This document shows, piece after piece, positions 1 through 9,007 of a DNA stretch of 64,000 nt; position 1 is the stretch's first letter, and every line of letters starts with the position of its first letter. Both the position numbers and the translations under genes were made by a program. Source of the DNA: Rhizobium sp. P32RR-XVIII. Lineage in GTDB: Bacteria > Pseudomonadota > Alphaproteobacteria > Rhizobiales > Rhizobiaceae. Under the pieces are notes generated by a model. It ran no database searches. It saw only the letters and a program-made list of their open reading frames with translations, and had not been told where the DNA came from. The stretch is from NCBI RefSeq assembly GCF_012641395.1, contig NZ_JABAIH010000001.1, forward strand, positions 496,001-560,000, written 5' to 3'.

Positions 1-3000
1 CCGCGTAGTCCTGCTGCCCGAGCGCGCCGGAGGCGTAGAGAACCGCCAGATTGTGCATGGCGCTGGCGTTGCCCTGGCTGGCGGCCTGCTCGTAGAAGGC
101 CCTGGCCTTGCCGATATCGCGCGCGACGCCGGTGCCCTTCTCGTACATGCTGCCGAGCCGGTACTGTGCCGGCGCAAAGCCCCTGTCGGCTGCAAGCTGA
201 TACCAGTTTGCGGCTTGAGCTTGGTCGGCTGGCAGGCCATTGCGGCCTTCGGTGTAACGAGCGCCGATCTCGAAGAGCGCGAGCGGGTCGCCGCCGCGGG
301 CGGCATCGGCAAGCGACTGCGGCTGGACGGCGTCCGGCACGGAAATCGAAGGCGCTGCAGGCGCGGCGTCGAGCGACGTCGGAACATTCTTGGGCGCGAA
401 CGCGGCCGCATCCTGCGGTGGCGCTCCCGGCGTCAGCGTCGAAGCGCCTTCGCCGCCAAGCGGCGCAGCGTCGGTCAGGTGCTCGGAGGGTGCAGCCTGC
501 CGGTTTTCGGACGCGCCCGCCTGTGTCATGTCGGCAGCTGGTGGGGCGGCTGTCTCGGGCTCTGTCGATTCTGCCGGGCTGCCTGCTACCGGTCCCTCGG
601 CGTCGTCCACCGGCATGGCGGAGCTATCGGCGGCAACGGGGTTCTGCGCGGCATCTGAAAGCACCGCGACTTCCGCCGGCGGAGCCTGCTCGCCGCTCGT
701 CAGCGTGCGAGCGAGCGGGAAGGCCATGATCGCCAGGAGCACGGCGCCGACAGCAAGCAGAATCGGCCTGCGGAAGCGGGCAAAAGCGCTGGAGCCGGCA
801 GGTTTCTGCGTCTTCTTCTCGGCCTTTGTCAGCGTTGCCTTGGGGTCGGATTCCATCGCGGCCGCTTGAGCCGCGCGGCGGGCGGCGGCGATGTAGTCGG
901 CGCGCTCATTTTCGGCGGCAGGCTTGGGGTTGTTCCGGGCCGCAGCCTGGCTGGCGCGCACGCGCTCCAGAATCTTCTTGACGTCCGGCGCGCCCGAGCC
1001 GGGTTCCAGCAATTCGTTCGATGCTTCGTCGCTGGGCATCAGATCGACAGGATCTATCGAGGGCGCGGGATCGATGACCGCCCGCTCCAAGGCATTGGCT
1101 TGGACCGCCTTCTTGCCTGGAATCAGTCGCTTGCCGAGTGCCGAAAGCAGGCTGCCCTTCGACGGCACTGCCGCCGGCACCGGTTTGGTCGCGGCTTCGA
1201 TCGCAATCGCGCTTGTCTCGGCGGAAGGCGCAAGATGCGCGGAAGCCACAGGGGCACTTGCGGTTTCCACCGCATGCAGGGCCGGAGAAGCCCCCATCTT
1301 TCCGAGCGAAGCATGCTTTTGCGTTTCCTCGGTGCCGGCCGGCACGAGTGCATACGGATCGATCTCGAAATCGGCCTCGGCAAGCGGCATGCGTCGCGCC
1401 GGCTTGTTCCGGGTTTCCATATCGTCCAGGCGCTCGGCGATCTGGACCAGCGTCTCGTGCAGCGCCTGGAATGTCTTGTGCGTGCGTTCTTCGCTGCTGC
1501 GGCTCAGGTCTTCCAGATGGCGCAGGTCCTCGGCCAGCGCGTTCAAGGCGGCCATATCAGCGGCTGGCGCAGCCTGGATGCCGCCATTGCGCGAATAAGC
1601 CTCGACAACGGCTTCTGCCGCCTGGCGTGCAGCCTCGATGATGTATTCGTCGCTGGTCGCCATGTAGTCTTCGATTGCGCCCATGCGGCGGTCGAACTCC
1701 AGCGGAATGCTGTCGCCGCCTGCGCGGGGCGAGCTCATCAGCGCAGAGAGGTTGGCGATCTGGTCTTCGAGGTTTCTGAGAGCCAGCGGATCGGTGGGCG
1801 GTGCAGCCGTACTTTCCTCCAGGCGCGCAGCAATGTCGCTGAGGCGGCCCTCGATGCGGCGGAACGCACTGTCATCGGCAATTACGGCCGGCGCGGGCTG
1901 TACTTCCATCTCGTCGATGCGGCGCGCGAGATAGTCCAGCCGCTCCGCCAGCGCGTCATTGACCGAACCGCTTTCCAGCGCCTCGATCTTGCGGGAAATA
2001 TCCGCAAGCGTGCGGTTGAGGTCTGCCTGGGGAGCCGTCTTCTGGGCGCGCTCGAGCATGAAGGATAGCTGCTCGAGGCGTTCGTCGAGCCGCGCCGTCG
2101 CTTTGGTATTGGCCAGTTCTTCGACGCGCCGGGTCAGCATTTCCAGCCGGTCGGCAAGCCCATCGGCCGGCTGGCTGCGGCTTTCCGCCTGGCGGCCCAC
2201 CATGTCGATCTGCTCTGCCAGCGCGTTCAGCCGGCCTTCGAGGCGATGCATCAGCGCCGGATCGCCGCTTGCGGCGGTGCGGCCGCTTGCCGCAATCGCC
2301 CGGCTGATTTCGTCAAGCCGCCCATCCATGGCGGCAAACTGCTCGGACATGGCGCGGTCGTACGGCTGAATCATGTTGCCGAACTGTTCCATCGCGGTCG
2401 CGATCGAGAGCAGCTTGTCTTCGAGCGCGCGCACCGCCGGGCTCTCGCCCATGCCGCCGAGATGACGCTTGATGTCGTCGAGCCGGTAGGCGAGCGACAC
2501 GAGTTCTTCCTGCAGGCTTGCCGTATCCAGCGCATGTAGCTGGTTCTCAAAACCGTCCCAGCGGCTTTCCATGTGCCGCACGGACTCTTCGCGGGCAAGC
2601 CCGTCCATCAGGGAACGCAGTTCTTCGAATTCGTTGCGAAGCCCTGTGGCCTCCGGGCCGGTCGAGCGGCTGGAAAGCTGGTCGATGCTCTGCGCCAGCC
2701 GGCCCATGTCCTCGCGGATGTCGTCGGCAAAATGCCGGTCGTGCGCGCTCGTCTTGATTTCGCGCAGTTCTGCGCGCAGCGCATTCATCTCGCGCGCCAC
2801 GCCGTCGGAAATGTCGCGCTTCAGGTCCTGGCGCAGGTTCACCAGCGCCTGGGCGATCTCGGTCATGGTATCGGGCGAGGGGGCATGTGCCTGCGCGACT
2901 TGCGGGGCTGGCGTACGCGCTGCCGGTGCCGGGTCTCGGTAGGTTGGGCGTTCGGCGATTGCGCGTTCACGACCGGCGTTGAGTGCGCGCTGGCGCTCGC

Positions 3001-3232
3001 GGATTTCTGCAAGCGGATCGGGCCGGGTTTCTGCCCGCGGATATGCCGGTCGCGGCTCATAGGATCTGGTGTGGCTTTCGCGCTCAGGTGCAACTACCCG
3101 CTGCCTTGGCTCGTGGGTGCCGTTGCCCATCAGCCCTTCGATGCGTGCCTCAAGCCCTTCGATCGTGCGGTTCAGCGCATCGAGCGACGCCCTGTCGGAA
3201 TGCCGGGGAGTGTTTGGTCGCGATCCGTTCAT
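1..3232 (-). CDS. podJ: PodJ-like polar localization factor (C-terminus beyond window)
   Basis: The reading frame is open from an ATG at 3232, preceded by AGGAAA, down to the window edge, giving about 1,077 codons without the C-terminal end. The long N-terminal part is rich in Arg, Glu, Ala and Leu with coiled-coil character, as expected of a cytoplasmic scaffold. A single hydrophobic segment (RPILLAVGAVLLAIMAFPLA) lies near residues 820-840. It is followed by a Pro/Ala-rich linker and then Sel1-like TPR repeats with patterns such as YRLGSMYEKG and AMHNLAVLYASG. This coiled-coil / one membrane span / periplasmic Sel1 layout is that of PodJ, which organises the old cell pole and division in Caulobacter and rhizobia. 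The missing end may carry a peptidoglycan-binding domain. In S. meliloti, as I recall, podJ lies next to a beta-oxidation cluster like the one found here about 12 kb away. Confidence 0.85.
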   Translation of the reverse strand, partial: MNGSRPNTPRHSDRASLDALNRTIEGLEARIEGLMGNGTHEPRQRVVAPERESHTRSYEPRPAYPRAETRPDPLAEIRERQRALNAGRERAIAERPTYRDPAPAARTPAPQVAQAHAPSPDTMTEIAQALVNLRQDLKRDISDGVAREMNALRAELREIKTSAHDRHFADDIREDMGRLAQSIDQLSSRSTGPEATGLRNEFEELRSLMDGLAREESVRHMESRWDGFENQLHALDTASLQEELVSLAYRLDDIKRHLGGMGESPAVRALEDKLLSIATAMEQFGNMIQPYDRAMSEQFAAMDGRLDEISRAIAASGRTAASGDPALMHRLEGRLNALAEQIDMVGRQAESRSQPADGLADRLEMLTRRVEELANTKATARLDERLEQLSFMLERAQKTAPQADLNRTLADISRKIEALESGSVNDALAERLDYLARRIDEMEVQPAPAVIADDSAFRRIEGRLSDIAARLEESTAAPPTDPLALRNLEDQIANLSALMSSPRAGGDSIPLEFDRRMGAIEDYMATSDEYIIEAARQAAEAVVEAYSRNGGIQAAPAADMAALNALAEDLRHLEDLSRSSEERTHKTFQALHETLVQIAERLDDMETRNKPARRMPLAEADFEIDPYALVPAGTEETQKHASLGKMGASPALHAVETASAPVASAHLAPSAETSAIAIEAATKPVPAAVPSKGSLLSALGKRLIPGKKAVQANALERAVIDPAPSIDPVDLMPSDEASNELLEPGSGAPDVKKILERVRASQAAARNNPKPAAENERADYIAAARRAAQAAAMESDPKATLTKAEKKTQKPAGSSAFARFRRPILLAVGAVLLAIMAFPLARTLTSGEQAPPAEVAVLSDAAQNPVAADSSAMPVDDAEGPVAGSPAESTEPETAAPPAADMTQAGASENRQAAPSEHLTDAAPLGGEGASTLTPGAPPQDAAAFAPKNVPTSLDAAPAAPSISVPDAVQPQSLADAARGGDPLALFEIGARYTEGRNGLPADQAQAANWYQLAADRGFAPAQYRLGSMYEKGTGVARDIGKARAFYEQAASQGNASAMHNLAVLYASGALGQQDYA

Positions 3233-3714
3233 TTTCCTGCTCGCTTCGTCTGCTCGAGCCCTCGTCAGGGCCAAGGCCATTGGCTTGAGAGACCGTTCAT
3301 TAGAGGATAGTTTATGAGGCTTTCCTCAACCTGAACGGCGTAGCGGCACTCCGAGTAAACGCGAGACTGGAAAAAGGAATGCGGATCACCACTGCTCACT
3401 GCGCACTTTTTACGATACGTGGTAAATATCCCGTTAACTTCAGTGGGAATTTTTTAACGTTTGGGTAAGCCGCGATGCACTTTGGGCCGGATGCGCCGCT
3501 GTTGAACGCGATGGTTCTGATGACACGCTCGTGTCGCTCACCGGGAGGGCTCATCATCACAGCTCCGTCTCCGGTCAATTTTCTGTGCCCGAGTCTCGCA
3601 CTGTGGAGGAAGTCGCTTCCAAAGATATCCTGCTGCGCCAAATATCAGGAATGAACTTCCGCATTTGCTATGATCTGCTGCTTTAGCTCCATTCCATCGG
3701 CCGAGGAGACCGTC
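3233..3714. other. Divergent intergenic region between podJ and a PLP enzyme gene
   Basis: No convincing gene is seen here; short frames on both strands lack ribosome sites or recognisable protein character. The stretch must contain the promoters of both divergent neighbours. It is more AT-rich than the flanks, with repeated GTTAA/TTAAC motifs, and includes TTAA-N7-GTAA at 3454-3468, a one-mismatch match to the CtrA box. Confidence 0.5.
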
Positions 3715-4998
3715 ATGACCGCGCCGCATCCTTCGAGAACCCATATCGGCAATCACGCGCTGCACCCCGAAACGCAAATGCTGAACTACGGCTATGATCC
3801 GGAGCTTTCAGAAGGAGCGGTCAAGCCGCCGGTGTTCCTCACCTCTACTTTCGTCTTCAATACCGCCGAAGATGGCCGTGATTTCTTCGACTACGTCTCG
3901 GGCCGTAAGGAGCCGCCGGCAGGCAAGGGCGCCGGTCTCGTCTATTCGCGGTTCAACCATCCCAACAGCGAGATCGTCGAAGACAGGCTCGCGGTTTATG
4001 AGCGGACCGAAAGCGGCGCGCTGTTCTCCTCCGGCATGTCGGCGATCTCAACCACGTTGCTCGCCTTCGTCCGGCCCGGCGATACGATTCTCCATTCGCA
4101 GCCGCTCTATGGCGGCACCGAGACGCTGCTGGCGAAGACCTTCTTGAACTTCGGGGTTGCCGCCGTCGGTTTTCATGACGGCGTCAGCGAGGCGTCGGTC
4201 CAGGCAGCGGCCGAGGAGGCTATGCAGAGAGGTCGAGTCTCGGTCATCCTCATCGAAACGCCCGCCAACCCCACGAACAGTCTCGTTGACGTTGCCTTGA
4301 TACGGCGTGTTGCCAATGCGATTGGCGAAAGACAGGGCCACACCCCGATCATCGTCTGCGACAACACGCTGCTCGGTCCGGTCTTCCAGCGTCCGATCGA
4401 ACACGGCGCGGATATTTCGCTGTATTCACTGACCAAATATGTCGGGGGCCATTCGGACTTGATCGCCGGCGCCGTCCTGGGTCCGAAAGCGGTTATCAAA
4501 CAAGTGAAGGCACTCCGCGGCTCTATCGGCACGCAGCTCGACCCTCATTCCTGCTGGATGCTCGGACGTTCGCTGGAGACGCTGCAACTGCGCATGGAGC
4601 GGGCAAACAGCAATGCGCGCGCCGTCGCCGATTTTCTCCGCGATCACCCCAAGGTCGAAACCATCCACTATCTGCCCTACCACGATCCGGATTCGCCGGT
4701 CGGGCGGACCTTCGCCGCGCAGTGCACGGGTGCTGGTTCCACGTTCTCTTTCGATATCAAGGGCGGCCAGCCGGCTTCGTTCAGGTTCCTGAACGCGCTG
4801 AAGATCTTCAAGCTGGCGGTCAGCCTCGGCGGAACGGAATCACTTGCGAGCCATCCGGCCGCGATGACCCATTCAGGTGTTCCGGCTGATGTGCGTGAGC
4901 GCATCGGCGTTCTGGAGTCGACCATCCGCTTGTCGATCGGCATCGAACATCCGGACGATCTGATCGCCGACCTTGCGCTCGCTCTGGACGAAGCGTAA
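3715..4998 (+). CDS. Cys/Met metabolism PLP-dependent enzyme (cystathionine gamma-synthase / methionine gamma-lyase family)
   Basis: A 427-residue protein from an ATG at 3715 preceded by GAGGAGA; an upstream in-frame ATG at 3670 has no such site. The family signature is clear: [18 protein letters not shown] early on, [12 protein letters not shown], the PLP-phosphate region [23 protein letters not shown], and [15 protein letters not shown] containing the Schiff-base lysine (residue 241). Members of this fold catalyse beta/gamma elimination or replacement on cysteine, cystathionine, homocysteine or methionine in the cytoplasm. Rhizobial annotations often call this subgroup metC or a methionine gamma-lyase; the exact substrate cannot be read from the sequence, so no symbol is given. 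It is transcribed away from podJ and appears monocistronic. Confidence 0.88.
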   Translation: MTAPHPSRTHIGNHALHPETQMLNYGYDPELSEGAVKPPVFLTSTFVFNTAEDGRDFFDYVSGRKEPPAGKGAGLVYSRFNHPNSEIVEDRLAVYERTESGALFSSGMSAISTTLLAFVRPGDTILHSQPLYGGTETLLAKTFLNFGVAAVGFHDGVSEASVQAAAEEAMQRGRVSVILIETPANPTNSLVDVALIRRVANAIGERQGHTPIIVCDNTLLGPVFQRPIEHGADISLYSLTKYVGGHSDLIAGAVLGPKAVIKQVKALRGSIGTQLDPHSCWMLGRSLETLQLRMERANSNARAVADFLRDHPKVETIHYLPYHDPDSPVGRTFAAQCTGAGSTFSFDIKGGQPASFRFLNALKIFKLAVSLGGTESLASHPAAMTHSGVPADVRERIGVLESTIRLSIGIEHPDDLIADLALALDEA

Positions 4999-5010
4999 AC
5001 GGCAGCGCCG

Positions 5011-5382
5011 TCAGGCCGCCGCGGTTTCCCGCACATCATCAAGCAGGAAATGCACGACGATGTAGTTCGTCGTGTAGTGCCTGCCGCTATCCGAGGTGTT
5101 CTCGATATTGCCGCCATCTGCAGGATGCCAGGCATGATAGTGCGGATTGGTGGTGATCAGCGTGATCGCGTTGCCCGCGAATTTGCCGCCGAGCCGGTAG
5201 CGGGCTTCCGCCAATGGCCAGATGCGCTCATAGTCTTCCATCGGAATACGGACTTTCAGAGCCCGCCTGCTGACCGGTTCGCTCCGCGAGCCGTCCTCGT
5301 GCACGGCCGCCGGTAGTTCCAGCGTCACTTCCTCCGCGCCGCTCAGAATGGAATTGAACTCCTCGGGCCACATCCGTCTCAT
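5011..5382 (-). CDS. Conserved hypothetical protein, 123 aa
   Basis: I do not recognise a family. The protein is soluble, with no signal peptide or membrane span. It has an Asp/Glu-rich first half and a central YRLGGKFAGNAITLITTNPHYHAWHP stretch, then HYTTNYIVVHFLLDD. The many aromatic and His residues suggest a compact folded domain. The gene is convergent with the PLP enzyme (13 bp between ends) and stands alone before the MocR-type gene. The translation is protein-like throughout, so the call of a gene is firmer than any function. Confidence 0.6.
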   Translation of the reverse strand: MRRMWPEEFNSILSGAEEVTLELPAAVHEDGSRSEPVSRRALKVRIPMEDYERIWPLAEARYRLGGKFAGNAITLITTNPHYHAWHPADGGNIENTSDSGRHYTTNYIVVHFLLDDVRETAAA

Positions 5383-5495
5383 GAAATCGCTCCTCCCAGG
5401 GCTCGCTCTTCGGTTAGCCAGCGAAATGTAGCGTGTTTGCCCGAAGAAGCAAACGCTGCCTTGCGGTTCACCACCGATTGCCTTTGTACCGCGCG

Positions 5496-6929
5496 CTAAG
5501 CTCTCGCGGCGTGGTTCAGCGCTCGCTCCAGCGCTCGGAATATCCGCGGATCATCCGACTGGGCGACGTTGAACCGCAGGAAACCACTGGCGGTCTGCGA
5601 CACGCTGAAGGCGTTGCCGGGCGCAAGAACGATGTTATCGGCGAGGCAGGCCCGCGCAACATCTGCGGCATCGATTCCGCCGGGCAACCGGCACCAGAGA
5701 AACATGCCCGCCTGTGGCCGTATCCAAGGCATGATGCCGAGCGAACCCAATCGCTGAGCCGTCTCGTCCATGGCTTGCGAAAGCCGGACGCGCAGCGCAT
5801 CCAAATGCTTGCGATAGCTGCCGTCCTTCAACAGCAGCAGGATCAATTCGGACGAGAGCCGCCCGGCGGCGATGCTTGTCGCAATCTTGAGATCGGAGAG
5901 CGCCTCGATCCAGTCCGGCCTCGCCGCGATGAAGCCGCAACGCACCGAGGCAGAGAGCGTTTTCGAGAAGCTGCCGATATGGACGACCCGCTCCAGCCCG
6001 TCGAATGCGGCGAGGCGAGGGGCCGGCTCATGCTCGAGATCGGCGAAGATATCGTCCTCGATGATTGTCATATTTGCGCGCTCTGCAAGTTTCAGCAGCC
6101 GGTGTGCCACGACGGGCGAACACGTCGCGCCTGTCGGGTTATGAATCGCGGAATTGGTGATGTAGAGCCGCGGCCGGTGCTCGTCGATCGCCCTCCCGAA
6201 TGCCTCGATATCTGGTCCGACCGGTGTCATCGGAACGGCGATGGCATTGGCCCTGTGAGCGCGCAGCAGCGCATGGAAGTTGAAATAGCAAGGGTCGTCC
6301 ACCAGAACGGCGTCGCCGGGCTCGATCAGGAAGCGGCACAAAAGGTCGATTGCCTGCGTGCCGGATTCCGTCAGTATGATCTGGTCCGGTGCTGCGGATA
6401 TGCCGCGCTCGCCCATGCGGCGGGAGAGAAGCTGCCTGAGCGGCGGCAGGCCGAGCGGCGTACCGTAGTCCGAGAGCACGCGGTCATCGGCGCGTGAAAC
6501 CGTGCGAAGGGCCTTGCGTATGCCCGCTTCCGGCATCCAGCTTGGCGGCAGCCAGCCGCATCCGGGCTTCAGCAATTCAGGGCCGTCTTCCAATGATTGA
6601 CGATAGACCCATAAGGGATCGATCGCCCGGTCGAGCTTCGGCCCGATTTCGGAGAGCGCCAGCGGTGCGAGCGGGCTCGAAACGTAGAAGCCGGAACCCG
6701 GCCGCGAGCGGATGAGGCCCTCGGCGGCCAACCGCTCATAGGCCTCCACGACGGTCGAGGCGGAAACATGCATGGTCTTGGCGAAGGCGCGCACCGAAGG
6801 CAGCCGTGATCCGGGCACCAGCCCGCGGCTGGAAATGCGGCCGCGGATCTCTGCCATTACCAGGGTGATACGCTTGCCGCCCGCGGGATTCGTCGCCGTC
6901 TGCTCCATCTGTATTGCTTCCGTATCCAT
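5496..6929 (-). CDS. MocR/PdxR-type transcriptional regulator (GntR HTH fused to aminotransferase domain)
   Basis: A 477-residue regulator. Residues about 15-80 form a GntR winged helix-turn-helix (SRGLVPGSRLPSVRAFAK, STVVEAYERLAAEGLI). The remainder is a class I aminotransferase-like fold with LTESGTQAIDLLCRFL, DDPCYFNFHALL, a TNSAIHNPTGATCS motif and IGSFSKTLSASVRCGFIA, where the lysine would hold PLP. MocR proteins sense PLP or amino-acid-derived ligands and usually control a divergent neighbour. Here that is the EamA transporter 81 bp away. An ATG at 6908 is an alternative start; the 6929 start abuts the palindrome at 6931-6948. Confidence 0.88.
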   Translation of the reverse strand: MDTEAIQMEQTATNPAGGKRITLVMAEIRGRISSRGLVPGSRLPSVRAFAKTMHVSASTVVEAYERLAAEGLIRSRPGSGFYVSSPLAPLALSEIGPKLDRAIDPLWVYRQSLEDGPELLKPGCGWLPPSWMPEAGIRKALRTVSRADDRVLSDYGTPLGLPPLRQLLSRRMGERGISAAPDQIILTESGTQAIDLLCRFLIEPGDAVLVDDPCYFNFHALLRAHRANAIAVPMTPVGPDIEAFGRAIDEHRPRLYITNSAIHNPTGATCSPVVAHRLLKLAERANMTIIEDDIFADLEHEPAPRLAAFDGLERVVHIGSFSKTLSASVRCGFIAARPDWIEALSDLKIATSIAAGRLSSELILLLLKDGSYRKHLDALRVRLSQAMDETAQRLGSLGIMPWIRPQAGMFLWCRLPGGIDAADVARACLADNIVLAPGNAFSVSQTASGFLRFNVAQSDDPRIFRALERALNHAARA

Positions 6930-6930
6930 A

Positions 6931-6948
6931 ACAGTTTGTCGAAACTGT
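6931..6948. promoter_or_regulatory. Palindromic operator candidate between MocR-type gene and EamA gene
   Basis: ACAGTTT and AAACTGT form a perfect 7-bp inverted repeat around the 4-bp centre GTCG. An overlapping 8-bp palindrome CTGTACAG sits at 6945-6952. The position, immediately upstream of the regulator and 60 bp before the divergent transporter, fits an autoregulatory GntR/MocR site. Binding is inferred. Confidence 0.55.
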
Positions 6949-7010
6949 ACAGCATTGTCGCTGGCGACGCCACGCTCCTTGCTTCATAGCAGCCTCAGAC
7001 AAGGAGCATT

Positions 7011-7877
7011 ATGATGGACAGGGTAGCAGGTGGCTGGATCAACGGTTTTCTCGGAGTGCTGATCTTCAGCGGCTCGCTTCCGGCGACGCGCGTTGCGGTC
7101 GCGAATTTCGATCCGCTGTTCCTCACCGTCGCCCGCGCCGCCATTGCCGGCATGCTTGCCTTCTGTCTGCTGTTGGCCTTCCGCGAAAAACGTCCCGCGC
7201 GTGCCGATCTTCTCTCGCTAGCGGTGGTAGCGCTCGGCGTCGTCATCGGCTTTCCGCTGCTCACCGCATTTGCGCTGAAGCATGTTACCTCAGCTCATTC
7301 GACGGTTTTCATCGGTCTGCTGCCGCTGGCGACGGCCATCTTCGGCGTCCTTCGCGGCGGGGAGCGCCCCAAACCGGTCTTCTGGCTGTTCTCCGGTCTC
7401 GGCAGCGCCCTGGTCGCGGGCTTCGCGTTGATGCATGCGGAAGCCGCATCCTCAGTCGGCGATCTGCTGATGCTGGCGGCAATCATCGCCTGCGGGCTGG
7501 GATATGCCGAAGGCGGCAGGCTGTCGCGCAAGCTGGGCGGCTGGCAGGTGATTTCCTGGGCGCTGGTTCTTTCGCTGCCGATCATGCTCGTGCTGTCGTT
7601 CGTTGCCATGCCGCCCACCTTCCCGGATGCCGGAAGCACATCCTGGATCGGCCTCGCTTATGTCTCGCTCTTCAGCATGCTGATCGGCTTCATATTCTGG
7701 TATCGCGGCCTGGCGCTCGGCGGCATTGCAGCCGTCGGGCAGCTCCAGCTGCTGCAGCCATTCTTCAGCCTCGCGCTGGCGGCTGTGGTCCTCCATGAGA
7801 AGGTCAGCGTGGGCATGTTCGGGGTCACGCTGGCCGTCGTTGCCTGCGTCGCCGGCGCAAAGAAGTTTGCGCGCTAG
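7011..7877 (+). CDS. EamA/DMT-family inner-membrane transporter
   Basis: A 288-residue, highly hydrophobic protein with about ten transmembrane segments in two EamA repeats (residues about 8-140 and 150-285). The size and pattern match the drug/metabolite exporter superfamily, which moves amino acids, nucleosides or other small metabolites. A twin ATG at 7011/7014 follows AAGGAG. It is divergent from a MocR-type regulator and probably controlled by it, which suggests an amino-acid or PLP-related substrate; that link is inference. Confidence 0.85.
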   Translation: MMDRVAGGWINGFLGVLIFSGSLPATRVAVANFDPLFLTVARAAIAGMLAFCLLLAFREKRPARADLLSLAVVALGVVIGFPLLTAFALKHVTSAHSTVFIGLLPLATAIFGVLRGGERPKPVFWLFSGLGSALVAGFALMHAEAASSVGDLLMLAAIIACGLGYAEGGRLSRKLGGWQVISWALVLSLPIMLVLSFVAMPPTFPDAGSTSWIGLAYVSLFSMLIGFIFWYRGLALGGIAAVGQLQLLQPFFSLALAAVVLHEKVSVGMFGVTLAVVACVAGAKKFAR

Positions 7878-7890
7878 CGAGGCTCTGACT

Positions 7891-8892
7891 CTAGGCCGCA
7901 ACACCCATGAAATTGCCCAGTCCCGCAAACAGCTCGACGGATTTCAGCCGCGCCTCGATGTCGTGGATCGGCATGGAGATGATTAGCTCGTCCGCTCCGG
8001 TCTCCTTTAGGAACCCGGTGAGCTTGGCGTCTGCAGTCTCCGGCGAACCGACAACCGCATAACGCAACGTATGCTCGACGTTGAGCTTCTCCATCGGCGA
8101 CCAGAAGCTTTCCATGTCCTCGACCGGCCGCGGGAATGGACCGCGGACATTGCGGCGCAGGTTGACGAATTGCTGTTGCGCGGACGTGAAGTGGTATTGC
8201 GCCTCCTCGTCCGTCGGAGCGACGGAACCCATGACGCCGACCATCACATAAGGCTGGTCGAGCGATGCGGAGGGCTGGAACTTGCTGCGGTAGATATCGA
8301 TGGCATCGAACAGCATGTCTGGAGCGAAATGCGAGGCGAAGGCATAGGGCAGACCGAGCATCGCCGCGAGCTGCGCGCTATAGAGACTGGAGCCGAGAAG
8401 CCAGATCGGCACATGCGAATTGTTGCCGGGAACGGCAAGGATCGCCTGGTTCTCCGCGGGCGGCCCTAGCAACTGCTGCAGTTCGACGACATCGTTCGGA
8501 AAGCTGTGAGCGCCGGCTTCCAGATTGCGGCGGAGCGCTTGCGCGGTTCGCATATCCGTGCCCGGCGCGCGTCCGAGGCCGAGATCGACGCGGCCCGGGA
8601 AAAGCGCCGCCAACGTGCCGAACTGTTCGGCGATCACCAGCGGCGAGTGGTTCGGCAGCATGATGCCCCCCGAACCGATGCGGATGCGCTTGGTCGCCGC
8701 ACCGACATGGCCGATGACGACCGCGGTCGCGGCACTCGCTATGCCCGGCATGCCATGATGCTCCGCCAGCCAGAAACGCTTGTAGCCGTACTCCTCCGCC
8801 TTTTGCGCCATGCGCGCCGAGCCCGCAAAGGATTGGCTGATGGTCGTGCCGTCGGCTACGGGCGAAAGGTCGAGGATGGAAAAGGGGATCAT
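7891..8892 (-). CDS. LLM-class (luciferase-like) flavin-dependent oxidoreductase
   Basis: 333 residues from the ATG at 8892 ([15 protein letters not shown]); a longer frame to 8952 has non-conserved extra residues. Family hallmarks are [25 protein letters not shown], the [25 protein letters not shown] segment and [16 protein letters not shown], typical of the YhbW/bacterial luciferase-like group. These enzymes use reduced FMN to monooxygenate small substrates in the cytoplasm; the substrate is unknown. It converges on the EamA gene (13 bp gap) and is separated from the chemoreceptor gene by a hairpin terminator. Confidence 0.88.
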   Translation of the reverse strand: MIPFSILDLSPVADGTTISQSFAGSARMAQKAEEYGYKRFWLAEHHGMPGIASAATAVVIGHVGAATKRIRIGSGGIMLPNHSPLVIAEQFGTLAALFPGRVDLGLGRAPGTDMRTAQALRRNLEAGAHSFPNDVVELQQLLGPPAENQAILAVPGNNSHVPIWLLGSSLYSAQLAAMLGLPYAFASHFAPDMLFDAIDIYRSKFQPSASLDQPYVMVGVMGSVAPTDEEAQYHFTSAQQQFVNLRRNVRGPFPRPVEDMESFWSPMEKLNVEHTLRYAVVGSPETADAKLTGFLKETGADELIISMPIHDIEARLKSVELFAGLGNFMGVAA

Positions 8893-8970
8893 GTGGAAAA
8901 CCTGCCGGTCAGGGGATGGAGACAGGTCTATGTAGGTTCTGGTATCGCGCATTCCAAATCATGCGCTCAA

Positions 8971-8998
8971 GAAAAGGGCCGGTTTCCCGGCCCTTTTC
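8971..8998 (-). terminator. Rho-independent terminator downstream of the chemoreceptor gene
   Basis: GAAAAGGGCCGG and CCGGCCCTTTTC form a perfect 12-bp stem around a TTTC loop. Read on the minus strand the stem ends in a T-rich run, placed 10 bp after the chemoreceptor stop codon. Confidence 0.85.
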
Positions 8999-9007
8999 TG
9001 CTAGTTT

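Noticed and set aside
866..2068. Several long plus-strand frames inside the podJ region
   Set aside because: They are antisense to podJ, whose frame is continuous with PodJ features; the plus-strand products are low-complexity.
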